Shown: positions 44,361 through 50,985 of the stretch, one piece after another
How the letters are laid out: every line of letters starts with the position of its first letter
Position numbering within the stretch: the stretch's first letter is position 1
Assembly: GCA_903875445.1 (NCBI GenBank)
Contig: CAIQWD010000069.1
Location: 52,271 to 116,270, forward strand
Source of the DNA: an uncultured delta proteobacterium
Lineage (GTDB): Bacteria; Desulfobacterota; Desulfobulbia; Desulfobulbales; Desulfocapsaceae
DNA length: 64,000 nt
Direction: 5' to 3'
Position numbers and translations under genes: made by a program
The notes under the pieces: generated by a model
The model's input: only the letters and a program-made list of their open reading frames with translations
What the model was told of the DNA's origin: nothing
Database searches by the model: none

Positions 44361-45065
44361 TTATTGGTGGATGATCTCAGTTCCCGGTGGCGGAACGAAA
44401 GTGAAGAGCGCCTCGATTTCCCGCGGAGTTTTTCCGTGCATCACCGTGTCAACCTCTATATCGCTGAGGTTCAGGACGGTGACGGTACCGAAATGATCGC
44501 GGATTTTAAGGCGGCGGATGAGGGAGGCCGCGGTCACATAAAGATGAATGTCTTGGATCTGGGAATGCTGGGTCTTCGGAATGAGTTTGATTACCTTGAA
44601 TTCGTCCTCGTTCGTCGATTGTTCGTCCTCGTCCGCCGGGCGGATATAAAAATCTCTTTTTAAAAGGCCTTTGCCGGAAAAAAAAGAATAGGTGAGATCG
44701 GTTTCCAGCTGTTCTGCCGGGCTGACAATCAGCTGCTTGAGTTTGGCAAAATACATGGAAAACACAACCCCATCACTGATCAGTACCTGCTGGTCGGGGC
44801 TGACATAGTCCCAGCGCATCCGGGCTTTGCCGTCGTTTTTCAGGAAGACCGCCCGGCCCGATCCCTGGCGCGGTCTGCCGGTCATTTCCCCCTGGATATC
44901 CTGGTAGAAATTAAAACAGAGGCTCTGCATAGTGTCGTAGCGAGCTTGCAGCCGTGCGGCAATATCCTCCGGGTACTCGACCGGCTCTGCTGCGGCATGG
45001 GATGTGGAGATCGTCAGGGCGAGAAACACAACAAACAGGTGAACAATCTGAGCAAGGTTAGCCAT
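44361..45065 (-). CDS. lolA: LolA-like outer-membrane lipoprotein carrier
   Basis: 234 aa with a signal peptide ending near TSHAAAE. The mature part has the LolA half-barrel pattern: L-Q-A-R-Y-D-T-M-Q-S-L at the start, GSGRAVFLKNDGKARMRWDY, then PDQQVLISDG. LolA takes lipoproteins from the LolCDE complex to the outer membrane. It is followed 1 base later by the RiPP-like radical SAM gene and preceded 9 bases upstream by murI, so the three are probably one operon. It could also be a paralogue serving a pathway. Confidence 0.85.
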   Translation of the reverse strand: MANLAQIVHLFVVFLALTISTSHAAAEPVEYPEDIAARLQARYDTMQSLCFNFYQDIQGEMTGRPRQGSGRAVFLKNDGKARMRWDYVSPDQQVLISDGVVFSMYFAKLKQLIVSPAEQLETDLTYSFFSGKGLLKRDFYIRPADEDEQSTNEDEFKVIKLIPKTQHSQIQDIHLYVTAASLIRRLKIRDHFGTVTVLNLSDIEVDTVMHGKTPREIEALFTFVPPPGTEIIHQ

Positions 45066-45074
45066 TGTGCATTA

Positions 45075-45857
45075 TCATACAGGTTGAAGATCAATGGGAC
45101 GGTGAAAAATCTTGGCAGCGATGAACTGTGCCGATTCGGTGAGGTCAGTGACAAAATAGCGGTTCAGGGTCGGATCGTGACTTTGGTCCGGTGTCAAGGT
45201 CGTTTCGCCCGCCAGATAGTGTTGCAGATATTCTGCCACCGCGACGGAAGAATCGATAAGTATGACTTTTTTGCCGATCCTGGGTTGAATCAGGTGCTTG
45301 AGCAAAGGGTAGTGGGTGCAGCCGAGCACCAGGGTGTCAATCTGCTGGTCTTTCAGGGTGTGCAGATATCGGCGCAGGATCATCTTCGTTTCCCGTTTGC
45401 CGATCCATCCCTCTTCGACCAGGGGGACGAGCAGGGGACAGGCCGTGGAAAAAACCTTGTATTCCGGGTGTTGCGCCAGGATCTTTGTCTCATATACGCC
45501 GCTGCGAATGGTGGCGCGGGTGCCGATGATGCCGATCCGCCCTTTTTGCGAGTGCATGAGTGCCTGTTCGACGGCAGGACTGATGACTTCGATGATCGGC
45601 ACCTGAAATTCCCGGCGCAGTCGATCAGTGGCAACACTTGCGGCGGAATTGCAGGCAATGATGATGAGTTTGGCCCCGTTATCAACGAGAAACCGGGTAT
45701 TTTCAAGGGAGTAATCGATAATGGTTCGGGCGCTTTTAGTACCGTAAGGGGTACGGGCGATGTCTCCCAGATAGGTAAGTGGATAGTGCGGGAGAAGCTG
45801 TTCGACGGCCCGGGCTACGGTCATCCCGCCGACGCCTGAATCAAAGATACCGATCAT
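45075..45857 (-). CDS. murI: Glutamate racemase
   Basis: 260 aa from the ATG at 45857 (MIGIFDSGVGGMTV); an upstream in-frame start would add 33 unsupported residues. Family catalytic Cys residues are in IIIACNSAAS and LVLGCTHYPLL. LGDIARTPYGTKS and the VISPAVEQAL segment match. It makes D-glutamate for peptidoglycan. No strong ribosome-binding site precedes this ATG. First gene of the murI-lolA-radical SAM group. Confidence 0.95.
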   Translation of the reverse strand: MIGIFDSGVGGMTVARAVEQLLPHYPLTYLGDIARTPYGTKSARTIIDYSLENTRFLVDNGAKLIIIACNSAASVATDRLRREFQVPIIEVISPAVEQALMHSQKGRIGIIGTRATIRSGVYETKILAQHPEYKVFSTACPLLVPLVEEGWIGKRETKMILRRYLHTLKDQQIDTLVLGCTHYPLLKHLIQPRIGKKVILIDSSVAVAEYLQHYLAGETTLTPDQSHDPTLNRYFVTDLTESAQFIAAKIFHRPIDLQPV

Positions 45858-46149
45858 GAGAGTAACAGAGTGTTGAGGGTGGTTGAAAAGAGTCCCATTT
45901 ATCCAGTCTAGGGCATCGGAGTGGGCCAGTATAGCAGAAAACCGGGGGAACAACAAGCAGGCAGCAGACGCAGAATGTGGCAGGAATTTTTCCCTCCTTG
46001 TTGTTGTACAATTTGTTGACAGATGCTTGCACGGGAATTATTTTGCCTCAGTCCCCTTAGGACATAGTGGTGTTGAATATCCGGGTTTTCAGGGATGTCC
46101 AGCAATACAATTGAATTATTCAGTAGTTAGAACAATAGGTGGTAAGGAT

Positions 46150-46437
46150 ATGCCGGTTTACGAGTACGAATGCAAGGAATGCATGAAAGTTTTTGAAGTG
46201 CAACAGAAGATGGCCGACCAACCGTTGAGTAACTGCCCCGAGTGCAAGGCGCCGGTGAAAAAACTTATGTCCATGAGTTCCTTTCAGTTGCGTGGTGGCG
46301 GTTGGTATGCCGACGGGTATTCGCATACCTCCGGTGTCGCTAAGCCTGAGGCCGCTAAACCTGAGGCAGCCAAGCCTGCCCCACCATGTCAGGCTGGTGC
46401 CGGTTGTGCCGGTTGTCCGGCGGCTGCAAGTGCTTGA
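46150..46437 (+). CDS. FmdB-family zinc-ribbon protein
   Basis: 95 aa from the ATG at 46150 (AAGG upstream), the conserved MPVYEYECKEC start of the family. C-x-x-C pairs at YECKECMKVFE and NCPECKAPVKKLMS form a zinc ribbon. The tail carries imperfect PEAAKPEAAKPA repeats and a Cys-rich end (CQAGAGCAGC). The function of FmdB-like proteins is unknown; it was first named from a formamidase operon. It converges on queA with a 16-base gap. Confidence 0.9.
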   Translation: MPVYEYECKECMKVFEVQQKMADQPLSNCPECKAPVKKLMSMSSFQLRGGGWYADGYSHTSGVAKPEAAKPEAAKPAPPCQAGAGCAGCPAAASA

Positions 46438-46453
46438 CCTCCCGCTCCGATCT

Positions 46454-47539
46454 TTATTCTGTCCGGCCGCCGATGATGGCCATCGCATCACCATAAGAGA
46501 AGAACCGATAGCCCTCCTTGATTGCCGTCTGATAACAATCAAGGAGGGTCTGTCTGCCGCACAGTGCCGACACCAGGAACATCAGTGAGGAATCCGGCAG
46601 GTGGAAGTTGGTAACGAGATTATCGATCACCCTGAAACGAAACCCCGGATAGATATACAGATTGCACCAACCGGACATTGCCTGCAGCCGCCCGGAGATC
46701 TGCGCCGCATATTCCAGGGCGCGCACTGTTGTCGTGCCCACCGCCCAGATCTTGCCCCCTCTTGTTTTTGTCGCTTCCACCGCTTCGGCGGTTTCTTCCG
46801 TGATACTGAAATACTCTTCATGGATCCGGTGGCGGGTTATGTCTTCCTCGCGCACTGGGGCAAAGGTGCCATAACCGACATGCAGAGTTACCTGGCCAAG
46901 GAGAGTTCCTTTTGCACGGATGCTCTCCAACAACCGGTCGGTAAAGTGCAGTCCGGCGGTTGGGGCGGCGACCGCCCCCGGATGGCTGGCGTACACCGTC
47001 TGATAGCGATGGACATCGTCGGCGGTGCAGCCGTCGGCCCTGGTGATGTACGGCGGCAAGGGAACCTGCCCGGAGGTTCGAAGGGTTTCGGCCATTCCCG
47101 TTGCCGGGTCATAGTGGAGCTGCAAATCGGCTTTGCCATCGCCGAAATCGGCGATGACCTCGCAGTGCAGGTTTCTACTGATGGTGATTGTCGTTCCCGT
47201 CTTTGGTCGTTTTGATGATTTGATCAGGGCTATAACCCTGGCCGTTCCTCGTGTCTCATCGAGAATTGTCGGATACTCAAGCAAAAAAACTTCCGCCTTG
47301 CCGCCGGTTTGTTTTTGTCCGAGAAGCCTGGCCGGGAACACCTTGGTATTATTCACCACCACCATATCTTTTGCCCCAATAAACTCGACAAGGTCGCTAA
47401 AGCGATGATGGGCGAGGGTGTCTTTTGTTTTATCAACCACCATCAGCCGGGATTCGTCGCGCTTATCGACCGGACGTTGGGCGATGCGTTCCGTGGGAAG
47501 ATGGTATTTGTAGGCGCTTAATAAATGATCTTTATGCAT
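46454..47539 (-). CDS. queA: tRNA preQ1(34) S-adenosylmethionine ribosyltransferase-isomerase QueA
   Basis: 361 aa. QueA hallmarks: YHLPTERIAQRPVDKRDESRL near the start, VVNNTKVFPARL, and the ending NFHLPDSSLMFLVSAL. The enzyme transfers and rearranges the ribosyl group of SAM onto preQ1-tRNA to form epoxyqueuosine. Length is normal. The gene is monocistronic and diverges from mqnB. Confidence 0.96.
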   Translation of the reverse strand: MHKDHLLSAYKYHLPTERIAQRPVDKRDESRLMVVDKTKDTLAHHRFSDLVEFIGAKDMVVVNNTKVFPARLLGQKQTGGKAEVFLLEYPTILDETRGTARVIALIKSSKRPKTGTTITISRNLHCEVIADFGDGKADLQLHYDPATGMAETLRTSGQVPLPPYITRADGCTADDVHRYQTVYASHPGAVAAPTAGLHFTDRLLESIRAKGTLLGQVTLHVGYGTFAPVREEDITRHRIHEEYFSITEETAEAVEATKTRGGKIWAVGTTTVRALEYAAQISGRLQAMSGWCNLYIYPGFRFRVIDNLVTNFHLPDSSLMFLVSALCGRQTLLDCYQTAIKEGYRFFSYGDAMAIIGGRTE

Positions 47540-47677
47540 GTGGAGAGAAGGAAAAAAATGGCAAATGGCCCGATGTCGGCGATGCAGAGAATGGAGTAAT
47601 GCGTTACAGTAGCTCTATCCCCCAAGGGATAGTGAAAAACATCTTTTTCCAATCCTTATAAAGTTGATCTCATTACC

Positions 47678-48340
47678 ATGATCCTGGCCCTTGCCGCAAC
47701 CCAAATAGAGATGCAGCCTTTTCTCCGCGAGTGGCCTGGGGAAAGTCCTCCATGTCTGACCCTGGTAACCGGAGTCGGACCGATGGAAACAGCCTTGCGT
47801 CTCACCCGGTTTCTCTGCGAGACCGAGAAGAGGGTGCATGCGATAGTTCATTTCGGTATCGGCGGCGCCTACCTGCAGCCGGGCGGAAATCTTCAGCCGG
47901 AATTGCTTGACATCTGTTTTGCCGAGCAGGAGGTTGCCGGGGATCTGGGAATCTGCCTGCCAGACGGGATGGAATACCTCGACCAGTCGCTCACCGGCGA
48001 TCTTGCCTGCCGACTCGACCCTGGCCTTTTAGACCTCGGGCAAAAAATTTTAAGAAGCTTTGGCAGGCCGTGCTTTTCCGGGGTGTTTGTCACTGTCAAC
48101 GCCGCCACCGCAACCCGGCACCGAGGGGAAATGCTGCGATCCAGGTGGCAAGGACTCTGTGAAAATATGGAGGGCGCGGCGGTTGCCCGGGTGTGTCGGG
48201 AATTCGCTATTCCTTGCCTGGAACTGCGGTCCATTTCCAATTATGTCGAGGACCGCAAGCCAGAGAACTGGCGGTTGCGCGAGGCGTGTTTGCAGGCGGC
48301 CGAAAGCGCCGCTCTTATTATCAAAGGAATGTCGGCATGA
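47678..48340 (+). CDS. mqnB: Futalosine hydrolase MqnB
   Basis: 220 aa with the nucleoside-phosphorylase-like fold: ALAATQIEMQPFL start, VTGVGPMETAL, VHFGIGGAYLQ and the ENMEGAAVARVC substrate loop. It splits futalosine or aminodeoxyfutalosine to dehypoxanthinyl futalosine in the alternative menaquinone route. Its stop overlaps mqnD by 4 bases (ATGA), which supports the call. Confidence 0.93.
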   Translation: MILALAATQIEMQPFLREWPGESPPCLTLVTGVGPMETALRLTRFLCETEKRVHAIVHFGIGGAYLQPGGNLQPELLDICFAEQEVAGDLGICLPDGMEYLDQSLTGDLACRLDPGLLDLGQKILRSFGRPCFSGVFVTVNAATATRHRGEMLRSRWQGLCENMEGAAVARVCREFAIPCLELRSISNYVEDRKPENWRLREACLQAAESAALIIKGMSA

Positions 48341-49182
48341 GTGCTCCTCTTTCTCTCGGGTTTTCACCCTGTCCCAACGACACTTTTATTTTTTACGCCC
48401 TGGTGCATGGAAAAACGGCCACCGGCGGGATCCATTTTTCCGAACCCCTCCTGGAGGACGTGGAACAGCTTAATCAATGGGCCTTGGCCGGGCGACTCGA
48501 TGTCAGCAAGATGTCCTTTCATGCCTATGGCCATGTGCAGGATAAATACTGCATCCTTGCCGCCGGCAGCGCCCTCGGCCGCGGCTGCGGGCCCCTGTTG
48601 ATTGCCCGCTCGGAAATAACGACTGCCGATTTCACTAAAAAACGCATCGCCATCCCCGGCGCGCTTACTACCGCGGCCCTGCTTTTGCAATTGTTCCTGC
48701 CGAAAGGTGGCGAGCTGGTGGTGATGCGTTTCGATAAGATCATCGATGCCGTCGCCGGCGGCGCGGTTGACGCTGGGGTCATCATCCATGAGTCCCGCTT
48801 TACCTATCAGGATAAAGGTCTTGTCTGCCTTCAAGATCTTGGAAAATGGTGGGAAAACCGTTTTGTCCTGCCCATTCCCCTTGGCTGCATTGCCGCACGT
48901 AGAAGCCTCGGGAAAGAGAAGATTCTGGCGATTGACCGGGCTATTCGGGCCAGTGTCGATTATGCCTTTGTCCATTCCGAAGACTGTCTGCCGTATATCC
49001 GCAGTCATAGTCAGGAGATGGAACCTGCGGTGGTGCGCAGCCATATTGGTTTGTATGTCAATGATTTTTCTCGGGACCTCGGAACGGAGGGGTTTGCGGC
49101 TATCGAGAAATTTCTGGAGATGGGGCGAAAAACCGGTGCCCTACCGGAAAGTCTCCGGGGTATCAGGGAGGAGCTGTCGTGA
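48337..49182 (+). CDS. mqnD: 1,4-dihydroxy-6-naphthoate synthase MqnD
   Basis: 281 aa from the ATG at 48337, overlapping the mqnB stop; longer starts would run into mqnB. The start MSAPLSLGFSPCPNDTFIF is diagnostic for MqnD. LDVSKMSFHAYGHV and VDAGVIIHESRFTY are substrate-binding elements of this periplasmic-binding-protein-like enzyme. It converts cyclic dehypoxanthinyl futalosine to dihydroxynaphthoate. It overlaps the next gene by 4 bases. Confidence 0.95.
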   Translation: MSAPLSLGFSPCPNDTFIFYALVHGKTATGGIHFSEPLLEDVEQLNQWALAGRLDVSKMSFHAYGHVQDKYCILAAGSALGRGCGPLLIARSEITTADFTKKRIAIPGALTTAALLLQLFLPKGGELVVMRFDKIIDAVAGGAVDAGVIIHESRFTYQDKGLVCLQDLGKWWENRFVLPIPLGCIAARRSLGKEKILAIDRAIRASVDYAFVHSEDCLPYIRSHSQEMEPAVVRSHIGLYVNDFSRDLGTEGFAAIEKFLEMGRKTGALPESLRGIREELS

Positions 49183-50150
49183 CTCACCGGAAACAGAGGC
49201 AGGATAATGGACCGAGGACAACTGGAGCCGCCATGCAAGGTTTTTCCCGCCTCCCGGTTTTTTCCCTTACCGGGGGCAACGAGGAGTCGCGTGCCGATTT
49301 CGTTCGTCGTCTGCTGCCCGAATTGACTGAGCGTTCCCTGGCCGGGGTCTTTGTCCGGCGGAGTAACGGCTATAATCCCTACACCCTGACTTTGCTGGCG
49401 CGGCGATACGATCTAGTAATAGTCAACAGCGGCGTCGATATTCCGGATCAACCGATTGTGCTTGGCGCCTTCGCCGGTGGGGAGGCGGGCGATTTGCCAT
49501 GGTCCCTTGGTTGGCAGGAAGGGTGGCCTGGATTTATCGCCGGGCTGCTTGAAAAACTGGAGGAATATGGGCGGCGGACCCCGGTCTGGGGCTGCGTCCT
49601 GATCGGCGGCAGGAGTTCCCGGATGGGTCGTCCGAAACATTTTCTAACAGACGGACAGGGGAAGACCTGGCTGGAAAATACTATCGCCATCCTTCATCCT
49701 CTGCTTGACGGTATCGTTGTTTCCGGTAGCGGCGTACTGCCCGAAGTGCTTGCCGCAACGTCTCGAATTTCCGATATTCCCGGAGTGGTGGGGCCTTTGA
49801 CGGGTATCTTGGCCGCTGGGCGATGGCAGCCGCTGGTGTCCTGGTTGCTGGTGGCCTGTGATATGCCGCATGTCTCCGCCGAGGCGGTAAGCTGGCTGCT
49901 TGCCGGTCGTCGGCCCGGTTGCTGGGGACGGGTGCCGAAGTTTGCCGGTAACGATCGTCTTGAACCGCTCTTGGCCTGGTACGATTTTCGCTCGATCCAT
50001 CTCTTTGAGGAACAGCTGTATAGCGGCAATATGCGAATCGGTGAGGCCGCAGGCGATGTGCGGATCGACCATCCGATACTTCCTGAAGCACTCTGTTATG
50101 CCTGGGAAAACGTCAATACCCCCGAAGAGTTGCAGGCCGTGGAGAAGTGA
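49179..50150 (+). CDS. MobA-like molybdenum cofactor nucleotidyltransferase with N-terminal extension
   Basis: 323 aa from GTG at 49179, which overlaps the mqnD stop and has GGGAGGAG upstream; an ATG at 49233 is an alternative. Residues ~135-323 form the MobA domain (VLIGGRSSRMGRPKHFL, VVGPLTGILAAG, LLVACDMPHVS). Residues 1-130 resemble a decayed MobB domain that lacks its P-loop. MobA attaches GMP (or CMP in relatives) to molybdopterin. Co-transcription with menaquinone genes is odd but clear from the overlap. Confidence 0.85.
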   Translation: MTHRKQRQDNGPRTTGAAMQGFSRLPVFSLTGGNEESRADFVRRLLPELTERSLAGVFVRRSNGYNPYTLTLLARRYDLVIVNSGVDIPDQPIVLGAFAGGEAGDLPWSLGWQEGWPGFIAGLLEKLEEYGRRTPVWGCVLIGGRSSRMGRPKHFLTDGQGKTWLENTIAILHPLLDGIVVSGSGVLPEVLAATSRISDIPGVVGPLTGILAAGRWQPLVSWLLVACDMPHVSAEAVSWLLAGRRPGCWGRVPKFAGNDRLEPLLAWYDFRSIHLFEEQLYSGNMRIGEAAGDVRIDHPILPEALCYAWENVNTPEELQAVEK

Positions 50151-50239
50151 TTGGCGAGGAGGCGACCTGGCGAGAGTCAAAGGTCGAGAACTAGCGACAC
50201 GGAAGGGAGTTCTCCTGGGAGGCAGGATAACTGCCGGGG

Positions 50240-50620
50240 TTATTGTTCTCGGAAACTTTTCATGACCACGCAGGTTTTGCACATCCCCATCTTTTCTTCC
50301 CACGACTTGCAGGCAGCGTTTTCACAAAGAGTGCCACTGATAAACCAGCAGAACTGTCCCGAATCAAATTCCCAGGCTGGGCATTTGTTTCTTTTTTCAT
50401 CCGGACAATTGCGCAATTCCCAGCAGTTGGAGTTTTCCTGCTGCTGGTGACCTTTCCTGGCAAGGAGGAAAAAGAGCTGTCGTTCGACATGGGTGGGAAT
50501 TGTCCGCCAGCCTTGTTCGTAGCTACAGACGGCCTTGAGGGAAATTCCCAGGAGATTGGCTATCTCTCGTTGGGTCTTGTCCAATTTTTTCCTTATCTTA
50601 ACGAATTCCCTGCTGTCCAT
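50240..50620 (-). CDS. XRE-type HTH protein fused to a two-CW cysteine domain
   Basis: 126 aa. Residues 1-55 are an XRE helix-turn-helix (KIRKKLDKTQREIANLLGIS, KAVCSYEQGWR). Residues 60-120 carry eight Cys in the two-CW pattern (CWELRNCP, CPAW, GQFCWFISG, CENAACKSWEEKMGMCKTC), likely a metal or Fe-S site. It may therefore be a metal/redox-sensing repressor. It is transcribed toward the mob-like gene and away from the receiver-PEP-synthase gene, which it might regulate. Confidence 0.82.
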   Translation of the reverse strand: MDSREFVKIRKKLDKTQREIANLLGISLKAVCSYEQGWRTIPTHVERQLFFLLARKGHQQQENSNCWELRNCPDEKRNKCPAWEFDSGQFCWFISGTLCENAACKSWEEKMGMCKTCVVMKSFREQ

Positions 50621-50985
50621 GGTCCCGTGAGCAGTGAGGCGTTGGCCCCTTGCAGCGTAATTGCCAAATCAACTATCTAACTGTACCACATCGTAACACA
50701 CGGTGCTGCTTTAATGCAAAGGAAGAAAGAGAGGTTCGCGTGGAACTGGCAGAAAGCCGGAGCCTGGCGGTGGCGGGAGGCTTCCCAAGCGTTTGTGTTT
50801 TGCGCCTTTGGTGGAAAAGCTGCCAATCCATTTTCTTTTTACGAAAACAAATATACAATAAACTACAAAACAAAAAGCAGAAAAAGGCGCGTCGCAAGAT
50901 CAATACTTCCTTAACTGACCCCCATAAGGGGGATAAGTACCTTCACGAAGAAAAAAAATTTCTAAGGTACTAAAAAGGGTCCACT
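50621..50985. other. Divergent regulatory region, HTH / PEP-synthase-like genes
   Basis: 365 bases, AT-rich toward the right gene. It holds a CCCCC-ATAA-GGGGG hairpin (50919-50932) and a 7-bp inverted repeat, GTACCTT (50937-50943) and AAGGTAC (50964-50970), in the last 50 bases before the start. These may control leader structure or translation. Short plus-strand frames here have no recognisable content. Confidence 0.45.

Noticed and set aside
50714..50914. 66-aa ORF in the HTH/PEP-synthase-like gap
   Set aside because: Composition (Lys/Arg/Trp/Ser-rich) and lack of a ribosome-binding site suggest a chance frame.
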